Both the position numbers and the translations under genes were made by a program. Positions 52,440-61,861 of a stretch of DNA of 64,000 bases are shown here, piece after piece. The stretch comes from Catenibacterium mitsuokai (GTDB taxonomy: Bacteria > Bacillota_I > Bacilli_A > Erysipelotrichales > Coprobacillaceae), in NCBI RefSeq assembly GCF_025148785.1, contig NZ_CP102271.1:1791972-1855971 (forward strand), written 5' to 3'. The notes under the pieces are model-generated. The model was given only the letters and a program-made list of their open reading frames with translations. It was not told where the DNA came from and made no database searches. Every line of letters starts with the position of its first letter. Within the stretch, counting starts at the first letter, position 1.

Positions 52440-53297
52440 ATGAAAAGAAAATGCTGGTGTGGTAGTCAGTTAGACTATCATGATTGTCATGAAGCTTTTG
52501 ATAAAAAGCTTAAACAATATAAAAAACATGGTTATCTTATTCCTAATCATAAAATGATTAAGAATGAGAAGCAGATTGAAGCTATTAAAAGAGCAGCTGT
52601 TGTCAATAATGGTTTATTAGACTATATTGAAGAACATATTCAGATTGGTATGACAACACAGGATATTGATGATATGGCTGTAGCTTATACTTCAAGTCAT
52701 GGTGGTTATTCTGCAGATTTAAATTATGAAGGATATCCTAAGAGTATCTGTACTTCTGTCAATGATGAAGTATGTCATGGTATTCCTGGAGATTATGTAC
52801 TTCAGGATGGAGATATCATTAATGTGGATGCGACAACTGGAGTGAATGGCTATTATGCAGATGCTTCAAGAATGTTTATGCTAGGTCATGTATCAGAAGA
52901 AGCACAGCGTCTAGTAAAAGTGACTAAAGAATGTCTTGAAGAAGGTATGAAGGCTGTAAAGCCTTGGGAAAGTACTATTGCTGATATTGGTACAGCAATT
53001 GAAAAGCATGCCCATGCTAATGGATATAGTGTTGTAGAAGAGTTCTGTGGTCATGGTATTGGAAAAGCCATGCATGAGGATCCTTATGTATATCATTATA
53101 CACCAAAAGAAAAGACTGTATTAATAGTTCCTGGAATGGTATTTACTATTGAACCAATGATTAACCAGGGAACACGTCATATCCATCTAGGTACTGATAA
53201 TGACTGGACTGTTTATACAGATGATGGAAAACTATCAGCACAATGGGAACATACTCTTCTTGTGACAGAAGATGGTGTAGAAATCATTTCTAAATAG
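52440..53297 (+). CDS. map: Methionine aminopeptidase with SEC-C zinc motif
   Basis: MetAP removes the initiator Met. The 285 residues begin with a SEC-C-type zinc motif (MKRKCWCGSQLDYHDCHEAF) seen in the longer type I form, then the catalytic domain: VCHGIPGDYVLQDGDIINVD (His and Asp ligands), EEFCGHGIGKAMHEDPYV (His), FTIEPMINQG (Glu) and QWEHTLLVTEDG. AAGAAGG precedes the ATG at 52440; the frame from 52374 is not supported. It is divergent from the split EFR1 gene. Confidence 0.95.
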   Translation: MKRKCWCGSQLDYHDCHEAFDKKLKQYKKHGYLIPNHKMIKNEKQIEAIKRAAVVNNGLLDYIEEHIQIGMTTQDIDDMAVAYTSSHGGYSADLNYEGYPKSICTSVNDEVCHGIPGDYVLQDGDIINVDATTGVNGYYADASRMFMLGHVSEEAQRLVKVTKECLEEGMKAVKPWESTIADIGTAIEKHAHANGYSVVEEFCGHGIGKAMHEDPYVYHYTPKEKTVLIVPGMVFTIEPMINQGTRHIHLGTDNDWTVYTDDGKLSAQWEHTLLVTEDGVEIISK

Positions 53298-54122
53298 TTA
53301 AAAACATTGTAATATTAACCAGATATGAGAGAAGTCCTTATTTTTAAGGTCTTCTTTTTTGATCCAATAATAGATAGAACCAAAATCCCCAAACATGATA
53401 TCTGTCTCTTTTGTACAGATAGAATTGCATTGGAATAAGAGAATCCATTCATGCTTGTGGGCTTGTATTTTCTTTTGATCCACTAATGTAATTGTATAAG
53501 AATTATCATATCCCTGATAGATTGTTTCACAATCACCTTCCATTTCATCTTGGATAATATCCGGATAACCTAGTAACTTGAAGTTATTTTCTTTAAGGAA
53601 ATACGGGTTATATTTTCTACATATCTTTTGATAGTTCTTTTCATCTAGTCCATCTATTTCGCAGTATGTAGGAAAGCTCAACTGTTGTGATAAGTTTAAT
53701 GAGAGTTCAGGAATAATGAATTCTTCATCTAAGTCTTTGGGATAGTCTCTTTCTTCTAAAATACTTAGATCAGGAAAATAATAGACTCTTGCACATCCTT
53801 GATCTTTTGCTTCTAGTCCTGCTGGCATTGTATGCAAATCATAGAAGAACAATAACAATCCTTTGGATGGAAGTAAATGATCCACGTCATAAAAAGAAGC
53901 TTCTTCTAGATTAATAGAAGCAACAAGTGTTAATGGTCTTTCTTCTACAATACCATCAAAGTCTTCTCCTGTATAATAAGGCCACACAAAATCTTTAGGT
54001 ACAAGTGGTTTACCTCCCAGCTTACTAAAGTACTTATCAGGCTTTTTTTCTTTATACTGAAGATATATTTCATTTTTTGCATATTGTCTTATTTTTCTTG
54101 CATATTTCATCGTATTAAACAT
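53298..54122 (-). CDS. YwqG-family protein (DUF1963)
   Basis: The 274-residue soluble protein matches the YwqG/DUF1963 pattern: YFSKLGGKPLVPKDFVWPYY, LTLVASINLEEASF, LPSKGLLLFFYDL and ARVYYFPD. The function is unknown. Its frame starts at GTG 54131, but AGGTG lies 6 bases before the ATG at 54122. It converges on map with no room for a long terminator. Confidence 0.85.
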   Translation of the reverse strand: MFNTMKYARKIRQYAKNEIYLQYKEKKPDKYFSKLGGKPLVPKDFVWPYYTGEDFDGIVEERPLTLVASINLEEASFYDVDHLLPSKGLLLFFYDLHTMPAGLEAKDQGCARVYYFPDLSILEERDYPKDLDEEFIIPELSLNLSQQLSFPTYCEIDGLDEKNYQKICRKYNPYFLKENNFKLLGYPDIIQDEMEGDCETIYQGYDNSYTITLVDQKKIQAHKHEWILLFQCNSICTKETDIMFGDFGSIYYWIKKEDLKNKDFSHIWLILQCF

Positions 54123-54179
54123 AGTCATCACCTACTTCAATTATAGTTTATCTCCCTTATCTTTACACTTAATTTTCAT

Positions 54180-54208
54180 TTGACTTTTAAAAATTCAAGA
54201 AATATAAT
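54180..54208 (+). promoter_or_regulatory. Promoter of the MATE/riboswitch unit
   Basis: TTGACT (54180-54185), 17-base spacer, TATAAT (54203-54208). The predicted start near 54215 is at the beginning of the first RNA hairpin element. Confidence 0.85.
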
Positions 54209-54216
54209 AACAAACG

Positions 54217-54268
54217 AACGAGTAGCAATTTTCTGCGTAAATCCAGTTTATGAACTCGTTTTTTTATT
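54217..54268 (+). promoter_or_regulatory. Guanidine-IV-like RNA element 1
   Basis: AACGAGT (54217-54223) pairs with ACTCGTT (54254-54260), followed by seven Ts. The inside reads TAGCAA...GCGTAAATCCAGTTTATG, where TAAA and TTTA pair around TCCAG. Shares its core with element 2 below. I infer the mepA-motif (guanidine-IV) class from the MATE gene and architecture; I could not compare with the published consensus. Confidence 0.6.
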
Positions 54269-54280
54269 TATATAGATTAA

Positions 54281-54338
54281 AAAAGTGTGTAGCGAATCGC
54301 GTAAGTCCAGCTTATGGGATCACTGCACACTTTTTTAT
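54281..54338 (+). promoter_or_regulatory. Guanidine-IV-like RNA element 2
   Basis: AAAAGTGTG (54281-54289) pairs with CACACTTTT (54326-54334), followed by Ts. The inside has TAGCGAATCGC and GTAAGTCCAGCTTATGGGA, aligning base for base with element 1 at GCGTAARTCCAGYTTATG. It lies 20 bases before the MATE start. It could terminate transcription unless a ligand stabilises another fold. Confidence 0.65.
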
Positions 54339-54358
54339 TAGCTAAAAAGGAGATTAAA

Positions 54359-55747
54359 ATGACAGAAAACAACAAAATGAGAGAGATGCCTGTAAATCAG
54401 TTAATGATTCAATTAGGTATTCCGATGATCTTATCAATGGCTTTACAGGCTGTATATAATATTGTAGATAGTGCCTTTGTAGGGAATATGCGTACAGGCA
54501 GTGAAGCTGCACTCAATGCATTAACACTTGTATTCCCTGTACAGATGTTGATGGTGGCGATTGGTATTGGGACAGGTGTAGGGACAAATGCCCTTCTTGC
54601 AAGAACATTAGGAGAAAACAACAGAAAGAAAGCATCAAAAGTAGCGGGTAATAGTCTTTTCTTGGCCTGTATTATTTATATATTATGCTTATTATTTGGT
54701 ATCTTTGGTGTTAAGGCATATATTGCATCACAAACAGTCAATAAAGAAGTACTTACTATGGGTATCAGCTATTTAAGAATATGCTGTATAGTGTCTTTTG
54801 GAATTGTCTTCTTCTCTATATTTGAGAAGCTTTTACAGGCAACAGGACGTTCTCTTTATTCTACTATTGGACAGGTAGCAGGTGCAGTTATCAATATTAT
54901 TCTTGATCCTATTATGATTTATGGGTTAGGTCCTTGTCCTGAATTAGGTGTAAAAGGAGCAGCTTATGCCACTGTCATTGGACAGGTTGTCTCTGCATTA
55001 CTTCTACTTATATTCCATATGAAATTAAATAAAGAGTTTGATCATGATCTTGTATATATGACACCTAATACCACTATTATTAAACAGATTTATACAATTG
55101 GTCTTCCTGCCATTATTGCCCAGGCACTTATGTCTATTATGGTTTATGCAATAAATCTTATTCTCAAGTTCAATCCTTCGGCCCAGACAGCATATGGATT
55201 ATTCTATAAAGTACAGCAATTTGTCTTATTCCTCGCCTTTGGATTACGTGATGCCATTACTCCTATTATCGCATTTGCTTATGGTATGGGAAAGAAAAAG
55301 AGAATTGAAGATGGTATTAAATATGGTTTAATTTATACATGTGTACTTATGATCATTGGTATCGCAATAACTGAATTCTTCCCTGGCTCTTTTGCAACAT
55401 TATTCAACGCAGATGCATCACGTAATTATTTTATCAGTGCGATGAGAGTTATTTCTATTAGTTTTATCTTTGCAGGTATTAATATAGCCTTCCAAGGGAT
55501 TTATCAGGCATTAAATGGTGGTATGGAATCACTTATTATTTCATTATTAAGACAAATGATTATTATCCTGCCTCTTGCTTATATATTCTCTCTACTAGTA
55601 AGAAATGGGCAGATGAGTGTAACACTAATCTGGTGGGCTTTTCCTATTACTGAATTCCTTTCATGTTTAGTAGGTATAAAACTATTAAAAGGGATTAAAC
55701 AAAAACTATTTTTGAATACCCACAAACCACAGGTTAGTGAAAATTAA
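54359..55747 (+). CDS. MepA-like MATE efflux pump with IS-derived C-terminus
   Basis: This 462-residue, 12-helix MATE-family transporter exports drugs or small cations with Na or H exchange. Landmarks are [38 protein letters not shown] and [30 protein letters not shown] before the ATG at 54359 fixes the start. The last 11 residues ([11 protein letters not shown]) come from the left end of an inserted IS; without it the protein would end GIKQKLFKA at a stop near 56870. The change is in the tail after the last helix, so the pump may still work. Confidence 0.93.
   Translation: MTENNKMREMPVNQLMIQLGIPMILSMALQAVYNIVDSAFVGNMRTGSEAALNALTLVFPVQMLMVAIGIGTGVGTNALLARTLGENNRKKASKVAGNSLFLACIIYILCLLFGIFGVKAYIASQTVNKEVLTMGISYLRICCIVSFGIVFFSIFEKLLQATGRSLYSTIGQVAGAVINIILDPIMIYGLGPCPELGVKGAAYATVIGQVVSALLLLIFHMKLNKEFDHDLVYMTPNTTIIKQIYTIGLPAIIAQALMSIMVYAINLILKFNPSAQTAYGLFYKVQQFVLFLAFGLRDAITPIIAFAYGMGKKKRIEDGIKYGLIYTCVLMIIGIAITEFFPGSFATLFNADASRNYFISAMRVISISFIFAGINIAFQGIYQALNGGMESLIISLLRQMIIILPLAYIFSLLVRNGQMSVTLIWWAFPITEFLSCLVGIKLLKGIKQKLFLNTHKPQVSEN
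55703..55710 (+). repeat. 8-bp target duplication, left copy
   Basis: AAACTATT directly precedes the left terminal repeat of the IS1595-type element; the right copy is at 56857-56864. Confidence 0.9.
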
Positions 55748-56856
55748 ATTTCATAAGCACCGATTAAACGGCGTTCATGAAGCTGAACCGGACACACGAA
55801 ATTTCCATCTGTTCTATAATTAGATTAGAAATCAGATGGAGGTATAATCATATGTCAAACAAAGTATTAAAGCCTAAGAAAGCTTCTCTTTATCAGTTCA
55901 CTCAGAAATATTCCAACAATATTGATAACTGCATTGAATTCTTCAAATCCATGAAATGGCCTGAAGGCTTTTCATGTGACCGTTGTGGCTGTCATAAGTA
56001 TTACCTAGTCAAGCGTGTAGGAAAGACCAAGACTTCATATGTTCTTGAATGCAGCTCATGCCATAAGCAGCATTCACTGCTTTCAGGCACTATTTTTCAG
56101 AGTTGCAAGCTTGATCTATACAAGCTTCTGTTAGGTATCTTCCTTTTCTTCAATAAAAATAAAGGAATCAGTGCAGTAGATTTATGTTCAATACTAGACG
56201 TTAACTATAAGACTGCACTTCTTCTTGAAAACAAGTGTAGAATTCTTATGTCACTAAGCAATTCAGACAAGCTGCTCAACAGCCTTTTCTATGAGGCAGA
56301 TGTCTTTAATATTGGCGCAAAATTCAAGAATAAAGCGGGTCGTGCAAGTGAACAGCAACCTGTTTTGGGCATTCTATCTACAGATAAAGAGAATAACTAT
56401 CCCCGGTTTATTAAGTTAAGACTCATCAATGATTATACTGGTCTGTCACTTAAGAAAAACATAGAACAGTGCTGTGTATTATCACATGCTGCATTGCTTA
56501 ATACTGATGGCGAGAAAGGCTTTAATACATTAGGCACAGAAATACAGGTAAAGAACGAGAAAATCAGCTATGAAGAAAAGAATCATAGACTACTCTGGTT
56601 AAATATAATAATTGGTAATATTAAAAATAATATTACTGGGATATATCATGGAATAACTAAAAGAGAGATGCCTTTATTCCTGAATGAACAGGAGTATAGA
56701 TTTAACCATAGAAATATGGGAAAGACTGTTATGGATAAAATCAAGAAGTACCTGCAGAAATCATTTCCTATCAGTCATAGGCAGATAGTCTATATCCTGA
56801 ATATTTCTGCTCCACACTTCTCTTAAATCGTCACCTGTAGATTATGGGTATTCAAA
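55711..56856 (+). mobile_element. IS1595-type insertion sequence, 1146 bp
   Basis: The ends are imperfect 24-bp inverted repeats beginning TTTGAATACCCA (left from 55711, right from 56856 on the other strand; 3 mismatches in 24). An 8-bp duplication AAACTATT flanks them. It carries one transposase gene. It lies inside the last codons of the MATE gene. Confidence 0.93.
55852..56826 (+). CDS. IS1595-family transposase (ISXO2-like)
   Basis: The 324 residues begin with a zinc ribbon (FSCDRCGCHKYYLV, LECSSCHKQHSLLSGTIF), then the ISXO2-like catalytic domain: LFYEADVFNIG (first Asp), LLNTDGEKGFNT (second Asp) and HRLLWLNIIIGNIKNNITGIYHGI (typical C-terminal Asn region). All main motifs look intact. 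The ATG at 55852 has GGAGG upstream; the frame from 55777 is not supported. Confidence 0.93.
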   Translation: MSNKVLKPKKASLYQFTQKYSNNIDNCIEFFKSMKWPEGFSCDRCGCHKYYLVKRVGKTKTSYVLECSSCHKQHSLLSGTIFQSCKLDLYKLLLGIFLFFNKNKGISAVDLCSILDVNYKTALLLENKCRILMSLSNSDKLLNSLFYEADVFNIGAKFKNKAGRASEQQPVLGILSTDKENNYPRFIKLRLINDYTGLSLKKNIEQCCVLSHAALLNTDGEKGFNTLGTEIQVKNEKISYEEKNHRLLWLNIIIGNIKNNITGIYHGITKREMPLFLNEQEYRFNHRNMGKTVMDKIKKYLQKSFPISHRQIVYILNISAPHFS

Positions 56857-56864
56857 AAACTATT
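56857..56864 (+). repeat. 8-bp target duplication, right copy
   Basis: AAACTATT follows the right terminal repeat. Joining it to 55702 rebuilds the original MATE 3' end, reading GIKQKLFKA then stop. Confidence 0.9.
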
Positions 56865-56879
56865 TAAAGCTTAATAAAA

Positions 56880-56918
56880 AATCTTCTTTACGTCATATGT
56901 AAAGAAGACTTTTTTTAT
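56880..56918 (+). terminator. Terminator shared by MATE and TauE genes
   Basis: TCTTCTTTAC and GTAAAGAAGA form a stem with T-runs on both strands between the converging genes. It was the original MATE terminator before the IS arrived. Confidence 0.85.
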
Positions 56919-57691
56919 TTCACCATTGAGAATGCAAATACCACAACACCTAATATAACTAGGATAATACCTGTCACTCTATTTAATGTTTCTGGAGTGG
57001 CTTTATTCGCAAATCGCGCCGCAATTCTTGCCCAGATGAATGTAAAGATAACACATAGAATCCATACACCCCAGTCAGGTGTCCCACCAATCGCAAAATG
57101 GGATACAGCACCTGTTAAGGCAGTGAATGTCATAATAAAGACACTTGTTCCTACTGCTGTTTTAAGTTCATAACCTAATACAGAAGTAAGAATAAGAAGC
57201 ATCATCATACCTCCACCTGCACCAATGAAACCACAGATAAAGCCAATAATAACACCACAGATGACTGACTGAATGGCTCTTTTTTGAGGAGAGACTGCTT
57301 CCATAGATTCTTTTGTTGTCATAACTGGTCTAAGAATAAACTTTATTCCAAGAAGCATTGTCATAAAGACTGAGAAATTACCCATAGTAGCTGCTGGTAC
57401 TAAACTAGAGATATAGCTTCCTACTACTGTAAAGCATAATACAGAAACCATCATGATTAAACCGTTTCTAATATCTAGATTCTTGTTTTTACCATATTCA
57501 TATGCTGAAGCCGCACTGGCAAGTACATCTGAAGATAAGGCAATTCCTACAGCCATATAAGGCTTCATTCCTAAGAAAGTAATCAACATTGGACTTATAA
57601 CAGCTGCAGCACTCATACCTGCAAAACCAGTACCTAGTCCTGCCCCCATACCCGCAAAGAATGTAACAAGAATAGTCATTAACACTGTCAT
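56915..57691 (-). CDS. TauE/SafE-family sulfite/anion exporter-like permease
   Basis: This 258-residue membrane protein of the TauE/SafE family has eight hydrophobic segments, with GLGTGFAGMSAAAVISPML and the repeat FICGFIGAGGGMMMLLILTS. Members export sulfoacetate, sulfite or similar anions; the substrate is unknown. GGAGG lies 9 bases before the ATG at 57691, one base after the MarR stop, so the two are coupled. It is probably regulated by that MarR. Confidence 0.9.
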   Translation of the reverse strand: MTVLMTILVTFFAGMGAGLGTGFAGMSAAAVISPMLITFLGMKPYMAVGIALSSDVLASAASAYEYGKNKNLDIRNGLIMMVSVLCFTVVGSYISSLVPAATMGNFSVFMTMLLGIKFILRPVMTTKESMEAVSPQKRAIQSVICGVIIGFICGFIGAGGGMMMLLILTSVLGYELKTAVGTSVFIMTFTALTGAVSHFAIGGTPDWGVWILCVIFTFIWARIAARFANKATPETLNRVTGIILVILGVVVFAFSMVK

Positions 57692-57692
57692 A

Positions 57693-58124
57693 TTATTGAT
57701 CCTCCAATATCCTATCAAGATTATCTTCCATGATTTCCATACCTTTAAATAATATTTCTTTCATAGAATCATCCATGTTATTAAATAATGTATCTTTAAA
57801 ATCTTTCTGAACTAAGCGTCCTTTTTCTATAATAGAATCTGCTTGAGAAGTACATACGAGTTCTGTCTTTCGGCGATCTCCTGCCACTTCTCTTCTTTCT
57901 AGATACCCTTCTTTTACAAGCTTATCTACATTTATAGAAACAAGATTGGCTTTAATTTTTCTTACTTCTACAATATCTCTTGCTGTCTTATATTGAGGAT
58001 TATTCGATAAAAACATCAATATATCAAAAGCTGTTTGTGGTAATTTGATTTTCTGACATAGTGGTTTACACATTACACTATATGCATGAGCCATTTTATT
58101 TGGAAACTCTATATTAAAATACAT
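57693..58124 (-). CDS. MarR-family transcriptional regulator
   Basis: This 143-residue winged-helix MarR protein contains LPQTAFDILMFLSNNPQYKTARDIVEVRKIKANLVSINVDKLVKEGYLERREVAGDRRKTE, the recognition helix and wing. The ATG at 58124 has GAAGGTAAG upstream; a longer frame begins at 58157 within the operator. It heads the marR-tauE operon and probably represses it through the palindrome over its transcription start. Confidence 0.92.
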   Translation of the reverse strand: MYFNIEFPNKMAHAYSVMCKPLCQKIKLPQTAFDILMFLSNNPQYKTARDIVEVRKIKANLVSINVDKLVKEGYLERREVAGDRRKTELVCTSQADSIIEKGRLVQKDFKDTLFNNMDDSMKEILFKGMEIMEDNLDRILEDQ

Positions 58125-58148
58125 GCTCTTACCTTCTTTCATATTTGG

Positions 58149-58168
58149 ATAGTTCATATATGAACTAT
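58149..58168 (-). promoter_or_regulatory. 20-bp perfect palindromic operator for the MarR protein
   Basis: The 20-base perfect palindrome ATAGTTCATATATGAACTAT lies from the -10 to about +15 of the marR promoter. Confidence 0.75.
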
Positions 58169-58194
58169 TATAATCTTATGCGATAAGAAGTCAA
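58167..58194 (-). promoter_or_regulatory. Promoter of marR-tauE
   Basis: Minus-strand TTGACT (58189-58194), 16-base spacer, TATAAT (58167-58172), abutting the terminator of the upstream gene. Confidence 0.85.
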
Positions 58195-58195
58195 T

Positions 58196-58222
58196 AAAAA
58201 AGACTGCGAGTGCAGTCTTTAA
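58196..58222 (-). terminator. Terminator of the SWIM gene
   Basis: Minus-strand AAAGACTGC-ACTC-GCAGTCTTT followed by Ts overlaps the last codon. Confidence 0.9.
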
Positions 58223-60324
58223 GATACTTCCTTATGATGATTCATTGCTTCTATAACTTCTTGTTTTTTTACTTCATAAGCATGACCTGTATGCTCATTT
58301 AAAATATCCAGTGCTTTCTGATAGTGACCTTTTCTTACATAGTAATCAACATAATTGACTTGTACTGCTTCACTATCTGCATACTGACTTAAATAATCAA
58401 GAATCACTGATTCTTCTTTACCTGATTCTATAAGTAAATCCAAACCATATTTTGTCCAACGTTCATAGATAAACTTTTGGAGTTCTCTGTCATCATAAAG
58501 AGAGGAATAGAGAATCTTCTGATGAATAAGATTAAACTTCAAATCATAGAACTGCTTACTATCAAAATCATTTAAGAGTACTGAATCAATCATACTTTCA
58601 TAAAATGGCATGCAGCAGTCACTATAAAGTTCCTTCACTGCATTAAAGGCTTCTTCTTGAGACGGATAGATGTTTATAAGTTGTCTCAAATACTCATGGA
58701 CATCTTTAAGAAAGTCATAGACTTCTTTCTTCGGATCTAAACATGTGACTTTACTTAATGTGCAGGCAATAAGCGCATGCGCTGTCTGGTAATCACGTAT
58801 TGATATAAGTTTACTTAAAGAGATACGAAGATACTTTTTCAACTTCTTTAAAAGTGTTGGTATATGATCTTCATTATCATCTATCAGTTCTACTAGATAG
58901 TCTAAGTATTTATCTTGAATTGTCGTTGTTTCAATAAGATCAATAAAGCGTTGCTGTAAAGACTCATTAAATCTCATTTCATTAAACAAGAGCTGTTCTA
59001 ATTGATCTCTTGGAAGTGTATGAATACGTTCTTTGAGTTCTTTTATAAACTCGATATCTAGTTTTGCCTTGATATCATCATAATTTTCATAATCACTACA
59101 TGCAAGTAATACAGCTGCCATATGCTTACAATGATGTCCTTTATTAGCATAAGGACAATCACAATACATACCAGTGACCTGTTTATCCTTTAAATCTATT
59201 GTGACATGATAATCTTCTGATCCTTCTACTACCGCCGCAATACCATAAGGCTCCTGGTAAAGCTTCTTGACCTTCTCTTTATTAAAGTAATCATAACCGC
59301 GTTTTAAGATGACATCTGTAAACTGATCTGCCCAATCTATTATATTAAGATTTAAACAAGGTGAAATCTCCTTTTTCATCTTAAGTAAATCTTCATCTTC
59401 TTGATAATACTTTAATCCAAGTTCTACGACTTCAAGCGCTTTATTATCATTTCTATTTTCTAGACATGCATTCGCATATTGAATAAACACTGGTGGATAA
59501 TTATGATATGTATCAAGGAAATGAAGAATGTCCTGATGGGAATGACGTGCTTCCTGCAACATCTTTAATCCTATGTATATCCAGCGAGAGTATTGCATAC
59601 GTCCATTCCAGTTATCTTTCAAAGCATCACTACCTAGAATCATATGATTCACAATACGATACTTGTCTTCATATAATTCTGTTTCATTAAAACATTCTAG
59701 AAAGACTTCAGTGAGATATTCTTCATCTTCTTTCTCATACTTATGAAAATGGTATTCTCTTTCAAATACATCTAATAAAGTCTTCTTATTATGACTGCAA
59801 GAAACGATTGTTTTTAAATCATTCTTAAGTTCTTCTAAGATATCATCTTTTTCTTCAGGTATAGATGAAATGAGATAGAATGTTTCAAATACCAAATTAA
59901 GTGATCCAAGAGAGTCTTCGGTTATTGTAGGAAGAACTGAGCGTTTATAGGAAATGAGTTTATTGATCATCTCTTTATAGCTTCGACTCTCTGTAATAAT
60001 ATCTCTGATTACAGACTTGTACTTTTCATCAGTATCGGCTTCTTGAAAATCATGGAACTGATATGTTTGTTTAGGATCATAGGCATAAAGAAGTGCTGCA
60101 ATATGTTCACAATATTCATCTTCATTTTCACAGCTGCAATCCATATCTTCTATCATTCCATCACGTAAATAAACAATAGAGTAATAGTCATCATCGTCAA
60201 ATATGCTTCCTTTGATTGCATATTCATTATGTTGAATGTCTTCTACTGCACCTCTTTGGTAGAGTTCATATCCTCTCTTTAATGTTCTTGGAGTGAACAA
60301 TTGATTCCATCTTATCTTATCCAT
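58219..60324 (-). CDS. SWIM zinc-finger protein
   Basis: The 701-residue soluble protein has two SWIM motifs (CxCx_nCxH): CSCENEDEYCEHIAALLYAY near residue 80 and CDCPYANKGHHCKHMAAVLLAC near residue 395. The rest is helical and rich in charged residues, with a C-terminal TPR-like stretch (YYVRKGHYQKALDILNEH). SWIM proteins bind DNA or partners, often near Snf2-type helicases, but none is adjacent. AGAGGTAC precedes the ATG. It is a single-gene unit. Confidence 0.87.
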   Translation of the reverse strand: MDKIRWNQLFTPRTLKRGYELYQRGAVEDIQHNEYAIKGSIFDDDDYYSIVYLRDGMIEDMDCSCENEDEYCEHIAALLYAYDPKQTYQFHDFQEADTDEKYKSVIRDIITESRSYKEMINKLISYKRSVLPTITEDSLGSLNLVFETFYLISSIPEEKDDILEELKNDLKTIVSCSHNKKTLLDVFEREYHFHKYEKEDEEYLTEVFLECFNETELYEDKYRIVNHMILGSDALKDNWNGRMQYSRWIYIGLKMLQEARHSHQDILHFLDTYHNYPPVFIQYANACLENRNDNKALEVVELGLKYYQEDEDLLKMKKEISPCLNLNIIDWADQFTDVILKRGYDYFNKEKVKKLYQEPYGIAAVVEGSEDYHVTIDLKDKQVTGMYCDCPYANKGHHCKHMAAVLLACSDYENYDDIKAKLDIEFIKELKERIHTLPRDQLEQLLFNEMRFNESLQQRFIDLIETTTIQDKYLDYLVELIDDNEDHIPTLLKKLKKYLRISLSKLISIRDYQTAHALIACTLSKVTCLDPKKEVYDFLKDVHEYLRQLINIYPSQEEAFNAVKELYSDCCMPFYESMIDSVLLNDFDSKQFYDLKFNLIHQKILYSSLYDDRELQKFIYERWTKYGLDLLIESGKEESVILDYLSQYADSEAVQVNYVDYYVRKGHYQKALDILNEHTGHAYEVKKQEVIEAMNHHKEVS

Positions 60325-60347
60325 AAATGTACCTCTCTTAGAATCAA

Positions 60348-61688
60348 TTATAGCACACTTAATTCATCTTTCTTCTTCAATATACGATATGCGGTTAAAC
60401 AAATAATCACTGATAATAATGATCCTAAAGGAGCGGCAAGTCCCATTGGAAATAAGTTGTGAGGATACATTATAGAAGCAATATAAGAACCTGGTACTCT
60501 GACTAATGAAATAGCAATAATATTGTGAATAAAGCCAATATAGCTCTTTCCATCTGCTGCAAAGTAACCACTAAAGCTAAAGTGAATCCCTGCAAATATT
60601 GTATCAATAATATAAGAACTGATATATTGTACACCTAGTAAGATTACTGTAGTATCTTTAGTAAATAATCCAAGAAGTGTAGGTGCGGCACATTCTACAA
60701 TCAAAGCAACAATGATTCCATAAAGAGTAGTAATTATAACCGCATATTTTAATACTGTACGAGCACGTCCGTAGTCTTTGGCACCGATATTTTGTGCAGA
60801 TAAAGCTGATACAGTCGCAAGCATTGTAGAAGGAATAATAAAAATAGCAGTGATCATCTTTTCTACAATACCTACTGCAGCAGCATCATTTAATCCACGA
60901 CTATTCGCAATAATAGTAATTATCATAAAAGCAATCTGAACACATCCATCCTGTATTGCGACAGGAAAGCCTACTTTTAGAATATGTTTAAATACCTGAG
61001 ATTGAAGATGAAGGTCTTCTTTTTTGATATGAATGTCAGAAGTACGATATTTCATCGAGATGAGTGCGATAATAACACTCACGCTTTGTGACACAGTAGT
61101 TCCAAGTGCTGCCCCTATCGGTCCCATATGACATAATCCAATAAAGATATAGTCTAAGATAATATTTAATAAACAGGCAATCGCAATAATATACATAGGG
61201 CTTTTTGAGTCTCCTAAGCCTCTATATATAGAACTGATGATGTTATAGGCGGTGATGAAAGGAATTCCTATAAAACATATTACAAGATACTGTACAGTTC
61301 CAGTCATTGCTTCTTGTGGAACATTGAGTAATACGACAAGTGGTTTTACAAAAATAAGCAACAGAAGAGTAGAAATGATAGAAATGCATGCAAAGAGTGT
61401 AATCGTATTGCCTATTGTTTTTTCTACGAGTTTATGTTTCTTCGCCCCTACCGCATGACTAATAGAAACAGTAACCCCCATAGCCAGTCCGACAAGAATT
61501 GCTGTCAACATATGCATGACCTGACTGCCATTAGAAACAGCTGTAATACCATCTACCGCATTAAATTGCCCAATGATAAATAAATCAGCCATACCATAGA
61601 GTGTCTGTAAGAAATAAGATAAAAGATATGGAATCGCAAAAAATGCGATATGTTTTAATATATTTCCTGATGTAACGTTATTTTCCAT
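60348..61688 (-). CDS. MATE family efflux transporter
   Basis: The 447 residues make a 12-helix MATE protein: GNILKHIAFFAIPYLLSYFLQTLYGMADLFIIGQF, ISHAVGAKKHKLVEK and the pseudo-repeat AIQDGCVQIAFMIITIIANSRGL, ALSAQNIGAKDYGRA. It is distinct from the MATE at 54359. AGGGGGACT precedes the ATG at 61688; a longer frame to 61775 has no ribosome site. No regulatory RNA is seen before it. Confidence 0.92.
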   Translation of the reverse strand: MENNVTSGNILKHIAFFAIPYLLSYFLQTLYGMADLFIIGQFNAVDGITAVSNGSQVMHMLTAILVGLAMGVTVSISHAVGAKKHKLVEKTIGNTITLFACISIISTLLLLIFVKPLVVLLNVPQEAMTGTVQYLVICFIGIPFITAYNIISSIYRGLGDSKSPMYIIAIACLLNIILDYIFIGLCHMGPIGAALGTTVSQSVSVIIALISMKYRTSDIHIKKEDLHLQSQVFKHILKVGFPVAIQDGCVQIAFMIITIIANSRGLNDAAAVGIVEKMITAIFIIPSTMLATVSALSAQNIGAKDYGRARTVLKYAVIITTLYGIIVALIVECAAPTLLGLFTKDTTVILLGVQYISSYIIDTIFAGIHFSFSGYFAADGKSYIGFIHNIIAISLVRVPGSYIASIMYPHNLFPMGLAAPLGSLLSVIICLTAYRILKKKDELSVL

Positions 61689-61757
61689 ATAAGTCCCCCT
61701 TTGTAATCTGAATAGTATCATTAGGTTATATACTATGTAATTGCAAAAGTCAATAAA

Positions 61758-61812
61758 AAAATATAGGTTTTCCAACGCCCATTTGTTGTCTTTTACCTAT
61801 ATTTTTATTTTA
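61758..61812 (-). terminator. Terminator of the DUF362 gene
   Basis: Minus-strand AAATATAGGT pairs with ACCTATATTT across a 26-base loop (the loop holds a small CAAC/GTTG stem), followed by Ts. Confidence 0.75.
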
Positions 61813-61861
61813 TCTCAGCAATAATAGTCACACATTTACAAGAAGATATATAGTGACTTTG

